In this document: positions 10,442 through 21,942 of the stretch, piece after piece
Numbering within the stretch: position 1 is the first letter of the stretch
Layout: every line of letters begins with the position of its first letter
Assembly (NCBI GenBank): GCA_037127255.1
Contig: JBANSL010000002.1
Location: forward strand, 41,614,392-41,678,391
Direction: 5' to 3'
From: Persicaria tinctoria
Taxonomy: Eukaryota; Streptophyta; Magnoliopsida; Caryophyllales; Polygonaceae
DNA length: 64,000 nt
Position numbers and translations under genes: made by a program
Notes under the pieces: generated by a model
The model's database searches: none
What the model saw: only the letters and a program-made list of their open reading frames with translations
What the model was told of the DNA's origin: nothing

Positions 10442-11070
10442 TTTAAACCTGTTTATTTTTTTAACAGCTAATAATTTCACGCTTTTAGCTTGCTTATATG
10501 CAAGCCATACACAGCCATAATCACCCTCCCAGTGGAGACATTATTTATAGTATTAGCGGTACTATATTATAGTGTTTCACTTCGTTCTTTATTTTCGTTT
10601 TCAACTTAATTGTCTTCGATTTGCCTGGGGTTTACTTTTTACGATGGGTGTTTAGCCTATAGCTGCGCTTTTTTTTTTTTTTTCTATTTTATTTTCGTTG
10701 TGATGTATCACGACAGTTTATTTATCGGGCTACTCGAGGATAGAGTTTTTTTTTTTTTTTTTTGAGCAAAGAGTATATGGAGTTGTTATTACCCGATCTT
10801 TTGAATCCTCTTATGTCTTAAAGCTGAGTAGTTTAGAGGATAGTTAGGCTATCCACGTGGCGGTTTAATTTGTTTTTTTTTTTTCCAATTTTACCCTTCC
10901 CTTTCTTAATCAACTCTTATTTTGTGCACCTCTCTTTTTCGGATGGTTATACACATAATTCTACACCACCAATTAAATTTTGGTACTTGGCCTTTTTTTT
11001 AATATTCAATTGGGCACTTAGGCCCTAAATCAATTTAATTAGTTTTGCCCTAGCCCCCTTCCCAATAGGG
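10442..11070. other. T-run-rich spacer, no gene seen
   Basis: The region holds several long T homopolymers (10670-10685, 10746-10764, 10874-10886) and no plausible ORF. Confidence 0.4.
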
Positions 11071-11148
11071 TGGGTTGGTCAATGGTCAACCGTTTGACCA
11101 TGACCGGTCAAACGGTTGACCATGGACCGGTCAACGTTGACCAACCCA
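11071..11148. repeat. Nested perfect palindrome
   Basis: Outer 12-bp arms (TGGGTTGGTCAA at 11071-11082 and TTGACCAACCCA at 11137-11148) enclose inner 17-bp perfect arms (11083-11099 and 11106-11122) around a 6-base spacer. The arms are built from GGTCAA/TTGACC words. Confidence 0.85.
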
Positions 11149-11985
11149 TTTTGATGCCAACTTTTTTTTTTTTTTAGTGATGCCATATTTTACCGTTTTG
11201 ATGCCAAAATTTTACTATATTTTATTTTCACTTTGATGCCACTTTTCTAATGGAATAATTGGATGACACTTTTTTAATGTCACTTTTTTTAAACATTGAT
11301 GACATTTTTTGTTTACAGTAATGTCACGTTGATCATTGATGCCATTTTTTTTTACTGTTAACGTCAGATGCCACTTTTTTTATGTCAATTTTTTGATGAT
11401 ATTTTTTTTACCGTGATGCCATATTTTTGATGATATTTTTTCAATGTAGTATTTTGATGACATTTTTTTCTTTAATGTGATACAAATTTTTCAAAATGGT
11501 ATTTTGATGCCACTTTTTTTTTTAATCAAATCGATTGATGCCACATGTTTTTAATGTAATCAATTGTATATCGATTTATTTTCATCGATTATACTTTCAT
11601 TCACTGATGACACGTTTACGATTACACTTTATTGATGAAATCACTTGTGGTGACATGTTCATTAAATTTTTATTCATGGATGACATTTTTTATTACGCTT
11701 CATCAAATCGTTTGATGCCACTTTTTCAATTAAGTCAATTGTATATTGATATATTTACATTGATTCTACATTTATTAATTGATAACACATTTGTGATTAG
11801 ACTTCATTGATGCATCATTTTGGTGACATTTTTATACAATTGATGATACAAGGGCATAAAATGTGATGAAACTTCATTGATGACATCTTTTAAATGATGA
11901 TTTTTATTCACTGATGACATTTGTAATTATACCTCATTGATCTCAATCATTTGTTGATGACATTTTTATTCACTGATGACATCCA
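11149..11985 (+). repeat. Degenerate TGATGNCA-poly(T) repeat array
   Basis: Dozens of irregularly spaced copies of TGATGCCA or TGATGACA are each followed by a T run. The spacing drifts from about 20 to about 60 bp, so it is not a clean satellite. It directly abuts the nested palindrome. The ORF over 11535-11810 is a by-product. Confidence 0.7.
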
Positions 11986-11999
11986 CTAATCCGCTATTG

Positions 12000-13600
12000 G
12001 ATTGTTGTATTATAATTAGTAAATTATGTGTCCAAAATGAGAGTGTAATCTTGAAAGTTTAGGCTATTTTCCACAAATATACTAAAAGTTGGGTTTATAG
12101 TCTATTACACTTCATTTGTGACATTTTTATTAGTGACACATTTATGGTGACATTTAAGAATCTAATAACATGAAATACCACGTAACATGTCTCCCCTCCT
12201 CCTTTTTTCCGGGCTTGGGACCCGTTGTGTACCAAAACACAAGCGGAGTTAAAAACATGTTATCACCTAGATTGCAAGCGATAAAAATGCAATTCTTACC
12301 CCTTATAAAAAAAATTTGTCCTTGAAGCTTATAAAAATGCAAAACCTAATATCTAAATTCCAGACTTATCGAGAGGAGATTGTGAGAGTTGCAACCAATG
12401 TGAAATGTTTACACAAGCAGCCAAACATTTCATTTTCTCCGGGCCAAATTTACTAAACATTGAAACTTACGTCTGACCCTCCACTTCCTTATTTAAAAAC
12501 AAATGTGGGTTCACTAATTACCATGAATGCAGTAGAGTTCATATATAAAAGTGAAGTAACCCTCCACTTTCTTATTTAAGAACAAATACGGGTTCACTAA
12601 TTACCATGAATGCAGTAGGGTTCATATTAAAGTGAAGTGTCATCAGTAAATGTTCATAATGGTCAAGCACTAATATTACAGTGAGAAAACTCTAACAAGT
12701 TGCGAGTTTTGTCGAGTTAGTCCACATGAATCTTCAATAAATGCACATAATGCTATCAACTAGGTGAATTAGATGTGGTCCAGGTATGTTATCCAGTAAA
12801 TGTAAAAATACCTTCTCCACCTACTTTGCCCATTTCTAGGGTAATCCCATTTCAATCTTTAACTCTGCCAAACATGCTGCTATCATCCATAAGACCTTAT
12901 TAGGTAACAAAACAGGATATACATAAACCTAGAACATATTACCATTCCAAAAACCATCACTCTAAATCTAAACAAATCAATATGAGTAAATGTCAATGTA
13001 AAACTAGAAGCTTCTAGATCAGTTTAAGATGTTAAATGTAAAAGTAAGACAAATTCAATCACAAAAAAGTGAAGAACATTAGCCTCAATAGTAAACATTT
13101 CACTGGGGCATTTTATCGAACAGTTGACAGACAAGACAGTTTCAGCACCCAACAAAACCAAAACAGAATCGGAAACAGTTGTAATCGGAGATAAGATAGA
13201 CAATTGCATAAACAGAATCGGAAACGGTTGTAATCGGAGACAAGATAGACAGTTGTAATCGAAAAATTAGGAACCAAAAGAAAGAAACCAAGCGATTTCT
13301 GTGAGGAATATTATCAAACACCTTATGTGCAGTTCATTTACAACCTAATATGAGTGAACAATGATGCCAGAACCTTAAGATGCCACCCACAATCAGACCA
13401 AAAAATCTTAGCAAATCAATAACTAATTAAGAAATCGTCTTCTATGGCAGCACCCATAAATGAAATTTTTCAATATCTATGCTCTACTCCTGCAGCTGTA
13501 CAAATTTCAGGGGAATTTGGAAATACAAATTACCAATTGAAGATGAACAAGGAGGGAGTAGGGGGGGACGAAGCTTACCTGTTCCGCTGGAAGAAGCCGG
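12000..13600. other. Non-coding region with two short tandem duplications
   Basis: A block of about 82 bp (CCCTCCACTT...GTGAAGT) occurs twice in tandem (12478-12558 and 12561-12638). A 49-bp block containing AACAGAATCGGAAAC occurs at 13162 and again at 13211. No ORF has a recognisable domain. At the right edge a minus-strand GGAACAG/GTAAGC is splice-donor-like (near 13575), so an interrupted host exon is possible but unproven. Confidence 0.4.
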
Positions 13601-13654
13601 TGTAAGAGCGCAGAGGAATTGGATTTTGAATATCCACTTGTGATCTTTCTATAC

Positions 13655-16132
13655 TCAGATTACAATCATATATATATTACAAGAGGTTGAGATAGTTGAG
13701 AGAATAGAGGGAGTACTAACGTACATACAGAGGACTGGTGTATCCAGGTCTGCAGCAAGGGAGGCAGTAGGTGACGGCAGGGGATAAGGGCCATCGGTTG
13801 GGGCTGCAAGGGCAAGAAGAGAGGATGAAGTGGGTGCGGACGGCGTCGGCGGACTCGGGCAGGCACATGTGCGTTGTGATTCAGCGAATGGGAAAGTCTC
13901 CTCGTTGAATACAACATGGCGAGAGATATATATGCGGGAAGTGGGAATATGTAAGCAAAGATAACCTTTATGAGATGAACTGTACCCGATAAACACACAA
14001 GGAATAGATCGAAACTCCATTTTATTGGTGTTGTACGGACGGAGAAAGGGAAAACACAAGCACCCAAACGTCTTTAAGAAGCCAAAATCTGGTGATTTGT
14101 GATAAAGCTTTTGGTAAGGAGCATCATAAGCTAGGGAGGGAGTAATGGTGCGATTGTGGAGATATATGGCAGTTTTGAAGGCGTGTTCCCAAAATTGTTT
14201 TGGAAGAGAGGATTGAGCAAGGAGCGTGAGACCCTTCTCAACAACAATCCGATTTCGACGTTCAATCGCCCCATTTTGCTCCTGTGTATATGGGCAAGAG
14301 ATTCGATGGTTGATGCCATGGGTTTGAAGAAAAGGAGTAAGAGCACGAAACTCACCCCCACCATCGGTTTGAATAGCTTTAACATCACATTGAAACTGTG
14401 TTTTGATCATAGCATGGAATTGCACAAACGTTGGGAGAACCTGAGATTTGGTGTTTAAAAAATAAATCCATACAAATTTAGTGCAATCATCCATGAACAA
14501 GACAAAATAACGACTACCATTCAACGAAGAAATAGGTGCTGGACCCCAAACGTCGGAATAGATCAAATCAAAAGGTTTTTGCGAACGAACATGAGATAAC
14601 GGAAGATTGAACCGGTGGCTTTTCCCTAATTGACATGAATTACACACATCAACAAATTTATTAGAGCGAAGCGGAAGATGGAAAGTAGAAACCAAACGAC
14701 GAAGTATAGCTTCATGAGGATGCCCGAGACGACAATGCCAACGGTGAAGGGTGGTACGGACAGAGGTGAGAGCCATGGACGGTGGAGAAGGCATAGGTGC
14801 GGGTAGTCGATAGAGGCCATGTTTAACGTCTCCTTGGAGTAGGACTTTGCCCTGAAAGGTCTTAATGCAACAATGGTTAGGCCAAAATTCCATCATAACG
14901 TTATTGTCCCGACAAAGCTTAAAGACGCTTATAAGATGTTTGGTGAGATGAGGAACAATAAGAATATTGAGCAACTTAAGATTATCAAAAGAACTTGAGC
15001 CAATATGAGAAATAGACAACTGATTACCGTTCCCGACTTGGAGCTTGTCGGTGCCGGAATACTCCTCTGATTTCATGAGATGTTGATGATCCGGAGAGAC
15101 ATGGTCTGTAGCCCCGGTATCAAAGTACCAAGACGGATCGATGGTGGAAGGGCTCTTGTACTCAGCCATGTTGGCCTGTTTCTGCAACTCCCTGGGATTC
15201 GGACGTCGAGCCGGATAATCAACCATATTGGAGCGTTGCCAGCAATCAAGGGCCTCATGGCCCGGCTTGTTGCAGAGTTGACAATGCGGACGGCGACGGC
15301 GGCCGTCCTGGGAACGAGTTTCAGGGTTACGGGGACCGGAGGACGAGCCAGAGCCGTGTGAAGAGGACCCGTAGGAGCGACCACCCGTTCTGCTCATGGT
15401 GTTGGCGACAGGGGCCGGCGGTGGATCATGAGCCGATAAGGAAGGAGGCTGTGGGAAGGCCTGACGAGCAAGATCACGCTCAATGCGATCTTCCTCGCGA
15501 TAGAGATGACCAACGAGATCGTCCACGGTCTGGTCGTCGGCACGCAACATAAAGGCAGTGATGAATGGATTGTAGGTGGAGTCCAATCCATTTAGAATGT
15601 GGCTAATTAAGTCCTCGTCTGAGACAGGTTGGAGGTTTTCTGCGAGGGCATCAGCAATAGCCCTCTTACGCTCGATGTAATCACGCATCAAGGAGGCTCC
15701 TTTGGTGATAGTCTGGAGCTGATTGCGCATCGTAAGGCGATGCGCCCTGGTCTGAGCTTGGTACGTGCTCTCGATGGCCGTCCATGCCTGACGAGAGGAT
15801 GAAGAACGACCAACCAAGGCAAGAGCTTTCTCGGTCAGAGTCGATTTGATCCAAAGTAGAACAAATCGATCTCTCTTCCTCCAGGTGGTGAATTCTGGAT
15901 TGGGAACCGGGGCACCAGTAGGCTCAGTGGCTGGAATGGTTTCAGCCGGAGGAACGGGGTTGAAGATGAACGTCTCTAGTTCAAAGGTTTCAAGTGCAGA
16001 GATGATTGTGGTTCGCCAAAGCGGATAATTATCACGATCCAATTTGATACTTATGGAAGGGATTTGAAATTGGAGGTTGGGGGAAGCCATACCAGCGGCA
16101 ACCAAGAGATGGGGGTTGGTGTTTACTGCCAT
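13655..16132 (-). CDS. Copia Gag-PR-IN polyprotein, truncated, 825 aa, open frame
   Basis: The frame is uninterrupted. From the N-terminus: a copia Gag domain (LDRDNYPLWR...; residues about 20-250), a CCHC knuckle (CQLCNKPGHEALDC, about 288), protease DTGATDH (about 345), a GAG-pre-integrase domain with HX3H and CX2C, and an integrase core with DVWGP, QTDGGGEF and the glutamate in GAIERRN. The frame then passes through a Pro/Ser-rich linker and stops inside the LTR, where RT/RNase H have been deleted. The absence of stops and the identical LTR ends point to a recent event. Unable to transpose alone. Confidence 0.85.
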   Translation of the reverse strand: MAVNTNPHLLVAAGMASPNLQFQIPSISIKLDRDNYPLWRTTIISALETFELETFIFNPVPPAETIPATEPTGAPVPNPEFTTWRKRDRFVLLWIKSTLTEKALALVGRSSSSRQAWTAIESTYQAQTRAHRLTMRNQLQTITKGASLMRDYIERKRAIADALAENLQPVSDEDLISHILNGLDSTYNPFITAFMLRADDQTVDDLVGHLYREEDRIERDLARQAFPQPPSLSAHDPPPAPVANTMSRTGGRSYGSSSHGSGSSSGPRNPETRSQDGRRRRPHCQLCNKPGHEALDCWQRSNMVDYPARRPNPRELQKQANMAEYKSPSTIDPSWYFDTGATDHVSPDHQHLMKSEEYSGTDKLQVGNGNQLSISHIGSSSFDNLKLLNILIVPHLTKHLISVFKLCRDNNVMMEFWPNHCCIKTFQGKVLLQGDVKHGLYRLPAPMPSPPSMALTSVRTTLHRWHCRLGHPHEAILRRLVSTFHLPLRSNKFVDVCNSCQLGKSHRFNLPLSHVRSQKPFDLIYSDVWGPAPISSLNGSRYFVLFMDDCTKFVWIYFLNTKSQVLPTFVQFHAMIKTQFQCDVKAIQTDGGGEFRALTPFLQTHGINHRISCPYTQEQNGAIERRNRIVVEKGLTLLAQSSLPKQFWEHAFKTAIYLHNRTITPSLAYDAPYQKLYHKSPDFGFLKTFGCLCFPFLRPYNTNKMEFRSIPCVFIGYSSSHKGYLCLHIPTSRIYISRHVVFNEETFPFAESQRTCACPSPPTPSAPTSSSLLALAAPTDGPYPLPSPTASLAADLDTPVLCMYVSTPSILSTISTSCNIYMIVI

Positions 16133-16193
16133 TGAAAAGCAGAGAAGAACTGGGTGTTTGAGAGAAAAAAAAATTGTTAGGGCTCTGGTACCA

Positions 16194-16681
16194 TGTAAGA
16201 GCGCAGAGGAATTGGATTTTGAATATCCACTTGTGATCTTTCTATACTCAGATTACAATCATATATATATTACAAGAGGTTGAGATAGTTGAGAGAATAG
16301 AGGGAGTACTAACGTACATACAGAGGACTGGGAGAGAGTGTGAGATAATCAAGGGATTGAGATCCCATATAGCACCTAAATAGGAACTGACCAACTACTC
16401 TTATTAGCCGGCAGTTAGACAATCGGCAGCCCGACACCGCCTGAGTAAAAGGAACGAACAACGGCGATTGACGAGGAACGACATAGGGAAGGAAGGATGG
16501 CGAGAGATTCGGATCTGAGATCCTACAGCCTCCATGGACGCCGGATCTGAGCAGGAGGAAGACGCCGGATCTGGAAGGCTCGGATCTGATGAGGAACACG
16601 CCTGATAGGAAGAGAGAGAAGATCGCCCAAATCTCAGATCTGCTGAAGGAAGGAGAAGAGCGGGCTGGATAACCAATAAAC
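16194..16681 (-). repeat. 5' LTR of the copia derivative
   Basis: In minus orientation it probably starts TGTTTATTGG (near 16681) and ends ...GCGCTCTTACA at 16194. The first 138 bases on the plus strand are identical to 13601-13738. The outer edge is inferred from the TG...CA rule only. Confidence 0.6.
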
Positions 16682-18158
16682 AATTATTAGGATTTACACT
16701 TGCTAAAAAAATAATTAATGAGCCTAACTACTTAATCCAACATGCTAAAAGGTCTAAATCAGCAAATTTCCTCTTTTTTTAAAGTGGTTTTTTTTTTGCT
16801 AAGTAGCCATTTTGGGTTCAATTTTTAAGTCATAGGCCACAAGGGTGACAGGGGCAAATTTCCAATTTTGCCCCTGTCATACTAATCCCGTTTGTTTCTT
16901 TCCTTCTTCCCCCAGATCTGTGAAAAAGGCGGATTCTTCGACTGAGAAATCGGAGATCGAGAGGGAGGCGATTACCAAGGAGGAGTAGGCGTCCTCCTTC
17001 TCGCCGCCGCCGACCGACCACACACCTGCCGCCGGCGTCCTCCCGCTCCCCTCCATGGCTGCCTCGTTGCCTCCTCGAGCTTCTGCCCTGTTCGCCCTTC
17101 CTCGCGACGTTGGTACTGACGAGTGACGACAGAGCAACCGTGTCTGCTTGAGGCTGTGGAGACGGCGATGCGGTGGAGTCGGCGATGCTGTTTCTGTTAG
17201 GAGAATCAATTTCGGAGGACTTGGCTCTCCTCATCCACTCCCGCCGCCGTTCTCTCCCTCTCCGTCGATCCTTCTGTCTTCGACGGAAAAATCCTTGTCA
17301 GCTTTCTCCATCCTCTATAGCAAGATTGACGAAAAGCTTCTGTTAGGGTTTAAATTGTTGAGTTCGATTTCAGATCTCCATCCTCTATAGCAAGATTTTG
17401 ATGCAAGCTAATAATCAGTATTTCAAATTTTGGCTAGTGAATGGAATTTCACATTTCTAGGTTTTGAGGATGTGAAATTGTGAGGGAATTGAATCTCTCT
17501 TCATGGTTTTTTGTTGTGGTTAACTGGTTATGTAGTTAGATTAGTAGATCTGAAATCTGTAATTTTATTCTGCTTGTTCAGTACAAGGAGGAGTGTGAAT
17601 ACCTAATCAACCTTGCAAAGCCTCATATGGCTAAATCAACTGTTGAAATCCTGATTCTATCAACTGTTGAAAGTCTGATTTCAGATCTCCATCCTCATAT
17701 GGCTCCATCCAGGAAAATCATTGGATACACTGGCCATTCTTTCCTAATACTCCCTCTATATAATTATAGATTACTATCTTAAATTAATTACCGGTTAATA
17801 CTCGGTTTTTTTTTAAATTTGACGGGTCCCACCACATTGAATTGGCTTAAAAAAAAAGTTTTAACACAAAAACGCAAATGGAGCCAAAAAATATTTCATT
17901 CATTAAGCCAGCCAAAAATATTTCATTCATAAAATTTTAAAATTATATTGGTGAAGTACACAAAAACTATACTCTGTATTTATTATAATTAAATTTAAAT
18001 AAATATTGTATAATGAAAGAAAAATGTAGGGGGTGGGCATATATGGGAAAGGAAGGATCGCCCCCATGTAATTTTTAAGAGACGATTTTTTTTTTAATCT
18101 TGTACTGAGCTCGTTCCTCGCGGGATGGAAGTCATGGAACGTGACTGGGATGGGACAA
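16682..18158. other. Non-coding region, no gene recognised
   Basis: GC-rich stretch 16900-17300 holds overlapping low-complexity ORFs on both strands (Arg/Gly/Ser rich) without domains. The phrase ATCCTCTATAGCAAGATT occurs twice 72 bp apart (17309 and 17381), and CTCATATGGCT also recurs (17622, 17693). It could be promoter or 5' leader sequence of a lost gene. Confidence 0.35.
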
Positions 18159-18166
18159 GTCTTATC

Positions 18167-18514
18167 TAGGCCTGTCCACGGGTCGGACCCGCCGGGTCGA
18201 CGGGTTCGACCCATCGGGTCACGGGTCGGGAAAGGCATGACCCGCACCCGAACCCAGGGAATAGCTGGGTCGGCGGGTCATTTAATCCGGTGGGTCACGG
18301 GTCGACCCACCGGGTCAACGGGTCGACCAATTTTTTAAAAAAAAATCATTTTTTTTTAATTTTACCCTAAATCAGCCATTTAAAAAAAAAAAAAAATTTG
18401 TCGACCCGGCGGGTCAATTTCACAAAATCTTCAACCCGAACCCGTAACCCGTCTGACCCGGACCCGCCAAACCCGTCGGGTCACGGGTTGACCCGTGACC
18501 CGTGGACAGGCCTA
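18167..18514. mobile_element. hAT-superfamily MITE, 348 bp, perfect 8-bp TSD
   Basis: The terminal inverted repeats TAGGCCTGTCCACGGGTC match over 18 bp at both ends. GTCTTATC flanks both sides (18159-18166 and 18515-18522); an 8-bp duplication is the hAT signature. The interior is mostly inverted GGGTC/GACCC words around a short A/T-rich centre, so the element can fold on itself. It encodes nothing. Confidence 0.95.
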
Positions 18515-18522
18515 GTCTTATC

Positions 18523-20676
18523 CCTCAAGCTAGAATTATTATTGATATTGATGTGTTTTATTATTATATTTCTATTAAAACTTATTCTTCTAGATATATT
18601 TAATGTCCAAAAATTATAATTTCAATAATATCCTTTTCATTAGTTTTGATTTCCATTATATTTTTTTATTAATTCTCCAATTTCTCATATCCTTCTTCTT
18701 TGTTCATTAGCCAGTTCCATCTTTACATTATTAATTTATTGCGATGAAAATAAAAATTGCTAAAAAGATAATTAGTATTCTTTTTATTTTAATCTCAAAA
18801 AGTGAGAAATTTGTTAGAAGAACAAGTTCTTATACGAAAGAAGTATCTTTTTTTTCCTTTTTAATTTACCTTAAACATGATTAGCAATTATAACTAAGTC
18901 AATGATAAAAAAATACGAAAGAAGTATCATTTTTGTACTAATTTTAATGATTTTTATAGATAAAAAAATATTTATTTTTAATGACATAATATTTTTTAGC
19001 AAAACATATCACTTCAATAATCAAATTAAATATTCACAAACTTTATCACAAAATAAAATAAAACACAGAATTTATTTGAATGGTTATTGAATGGATTTTG
19101 TTTTAACAAGCATGTTTTCAAACTCGTTGATTTTGATTTGTGCATAGCACGAGTAAAAGACTAGTTATATTATATTATATATGTGAGACAAGATGATAAT
19201 TTTGGGATGAGGAGTTGCCGTCTTGATCCTATCTCGCAAAAATTCACTATTTTTCCCTGAAATTTCACTGGGATTAGGACGGGACCGGAATTTGCGGAAT
19301 TTGTACCCACCCCCGGAAAAATATATAGGAAACATACTTATACAAAAACTTTATTGTGATTTGTTGTGTTTCATTTCATTTTTATTTGTGATATTTCTAA
19401 ACTTTTATCTTGTTTTTCGACGGTTAGTCCATTTTTCGATACATCGGTTTCTGTAGTTACCAGACAATGTATTGTATGGTACTCCGTATCTCAAATATTT
19501 TCCTTTATAAAAAAAAACGCTACTCTCCCTAATCCTCCATCTCAAAATTTCAATAAGTGAATTAAAAAATTTACCCTCTCCTTCTCAGAACAAACATAAA
19601 TAGAGAATATGTTATTTGTAAACATTGAATACAATACATATAACTCTTGTAATAAGTTCACTTACGTTAAATGTTTGTAAATATGATTGATATTCCTAAT
19701 CCAATACTCAATTATAATTTTATTGAAGAAAAAAAAGTAAACTTTATTTACTTCATTTTCTTCTTTTGTGGATGAAGAATAGAATAAAGATTAATCATTC
19801 TCGTCTTATTATATTATGTGTATTCTAAACAAAAGAAATGCATTTGGTTTTGTACAATTTTAAAAGCATAAAGAGCAATTTTATGCATGTTGTTGTTTAC
19901 ATATAATAAGATGGCGGTTTTGTGCAAATTAGTTTTACAAATAACGGATGGAAAATAAAAATCGTTTGAGTAATTTTAAAAATAACGAATCATTTCGTTC
20001 TAAATTTTTTGGAAATAATGAGAGATTTTGTGCTAAAATTTTGGAAATAACATGTGCATTTGTTAAATTTTAAAAATAAGGGTGGTCTTGTCACTTTTGT
20101 GTTAAATTTCCGCAAATAATGGGTAGTTTGTGCAATGTTAAAAGTAAGGTTAATATAATGTTATACTTATAATAAATTATTAAAAAAATTATTAAAGTTT
20201 TAAAATAATGTTATACATATTAAGTATAAAATTAATATAAAGTTAATATTTTATAAAATTTTTTAAAAATAATATTTTGTAGCATTTTTAGGTTTCCTAT
20301 ATACCATGTTCAAAGTCAAACATATATTAGAATCATAGTTTACAAATTACAATAGTAATATAAGTGTTTAAAATATTAATTTTAGCCTAATTAGTAAGAA
20401 AAAAAAAACAGGCGTGGAAAAAAAAGAAAACAAAGAGTAGATGAACGAAAAGGAAAGTAAAAAGAAAAAACCCTTCCTTAAATATCACTAGTGTCATTTG
20501 ACACTAGTGTAATAGAATCACCCTCCCCCAAAACAATAATTGACCGACAACTGAAAAATTGCGTATATAAAAAAGGAAGTTGGCATGAATGTGAACAATA
20601 TCTTCAACAATATCAAATTAAGAATATTGTCACAATTTATGAGAGAGTGCAGAAACCACTACGAGGACAACCTTGA
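18523..20676. other. AT-rich region without recognisable genes
   Basis: Long AT-rich stretch; the only ORFs are short and domain-free. Near 19145-19165 the minus strand reads ACTAGTCTTTTACTCGTGC, resembling a terminus also seen at 41992 on the plus strand. At 19860-20160 several phrases of the type 'AATAACGRATRRTTT...AAATTTTAAAAATAA' recur. The short ORF at 20491-20676 has no known domain. Confidence 0.4.
20486..20509. repeat. Perfect 11-bp-arm palindrome
   Basis: CACTAGTGTCA and TGACACTAGTG are perfect inverted arms separated by two bases. It is an isolated palindrome in AT-rich sequence. Confidence 0.8.
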
Positions 20677-20721
20677 GTAGAGGTGGCAATTGGGTTGTTT
20701 GGGTCAGGTTCGGGTATACCC
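20677..20721 (+). mobile_element. hAT-like terminus fragment fused to copia D
   Basis: The phrase TAGAGGTGGCAATTGGGTTG followed by GGTCAGGTTCGGGTATACCC resembles a common plant hAT terminal sequence. It joins directly to the truncated RT start of copia D, so it marks where that element is broken. No partner end was found. Confidence 0.4.
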
Positions 20722-21041
20722 ATTATGATTAGCCTCCAATGCTTCAATCTCCTTGTGCAGTACCTCCTCCCATCAATCATGATCTCTTGCTTGTGCATAA
20801 TGTGTTTGACTTTAGCACCTTACAAGCATTGAACAATGCAGTTTGTATTCTTCAAAATACCGGGTCTCGTTCAACAATTTTTCTGCAAGGAATGAAAGGG
20901 ACGTGGAATTACTTGGCTTAGGCTTAATTCCATACACAAAATCTTGGAGTTTTGAAGGATAATTTTTAGGCCTGCCAGATCTTGTAGGATAAGTTTGAGG
21001 TGAAGTAATGTGCTCAGATAAATCATTAGAGCTATGGGATG
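20722..21041 (-). pseudogene. Copia D: linker to start of RT (distal fragment)
   Basis: The minus-strand translation reads HSSNDLSEH...TRSGRPKNYPSKLQDFV and ends near LEANHN, the typical integrase-RT linker and first RT residues of Ty1/copia. It continues in phase into 38487-38644 once copia B is removed. The rest of RT, RNase H and the 3' LTR are missing beyond 20721. Confidence 0.65.
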
Positions 21042-21836
21042 TGTAAGATTAAGTCCGATTCGAGTTCGTTTATGAGTCAAGAACACATATCCTAATCTAG
21101 AATGCGGAAGCGTAAAGAACACAAAACGTTGGTGACGCGGTTCGGCGAACCTACTCTGCGGGGTCTTAAGAAGGGGAGACCCGGGCCCGATTTCACTAAG
21201 CAACGCAGATCTTACAAAGGTAACAACCAACTAAGGCAAGCGGCAAGCAAATGCAGACAAAAAGACAGATATAGGAATATACAAGCAAAGGAACACGAAG
21301 CAAGGAACAGAAAACCCCCTGATTATCTCAGATCCAAGATCTGAGATGGAGTCGATGAAGACGATGAAGCCAAGCTTGGAGAGTAAGCTATGGCTGTGTC
21401 TTCTTCCTTCTTCTGGCAGGACCTTTGGCTTCAGACCACCAATGGAGGAAGACCTGATCTTCCAATGGCAGATTTCTCCTGAGTTTCTAGAAGCTCTCTT
21501 GCTCTCTCTTTCTCTGATCTTTTGGTTTACCTCGAAGACGCTGAGTGAAGTAATGAGCTAGGGTTTGGTAGCGAGCTTATAAAGGAGTCGACCAGGTTGA
21601 AACACACCGTTCCAAGTTAGGGTTCCCAAAGCTCCCAGACTTGAGCCACACACATATACTTGGATCTGGAGAGGTGGGGCGAGCTGGGCCGAGCTGCTTC
21701 TAGATTGGGCTATATGGCCCAAGACTTACAATCCCTAGATCTGGTCCAAAATACATGCATATGCCTACCTAGCTTGCCTTAATCTTAATTATTACATTTT
21801 ATACAAATACAAAGTAAGAGAATTATAAGCTTTACA
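21042..21836 (-). repeat. Copia B 3' LTR
   Basis: 795 bp, closely similar to 37710-38486 along its length. It differs by point changes and an insertion of about 20-25 bp near 21615 (GTTAGGGTTCCCAAAGCTCC), which suggests an insertion of moderate age. Confidence 0.9.
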
Positions 21837-21942
21837 ATTTGCCCCCATAATTCTCAAGCTTTGTTCAAGATCTGTATGACCAGTAGTGAAACCATGAGCC
21901 CGGGTGAACACCGTATCCATCCTCGACCCAAGTACCTGCAGG

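Larger units (their letters stand above)
13601..16681 (-). mobile_element. Ty1/copia deletion derivative with near-identical LTR ends
   Basis: The minus-strand element keeps gag, protease and integrase but lacks reverse transcriptase and RNase H. Its 3' LTR is truncated (13601-13738) and matches the first 138 bp of the 5' LTR (16194-16331) base for base. The primer-binding site TGGTACCAGAGCC (minus strand, about 16181-16193) next to the 5' LTR resembles initiator-tRNA-Met sites. The 5' LTR probably extends to about 16681 (minus-strand start TGTTTATTGG). No target duplication was found, so the outer limits are approximate. Confidence 0.8.

Noticed and set aside
16830..17234. Arg/Ser/Gly-rich ORFs on the minus strand
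   Set aside because: Low-complexity reading of GC-rich DNA; two frames are open at once, which points to composition rather than coding.
20491..20676. Possible small gene of 61 aa
   Set aside because: No domain, starts in a palindrome, AT-rich context.
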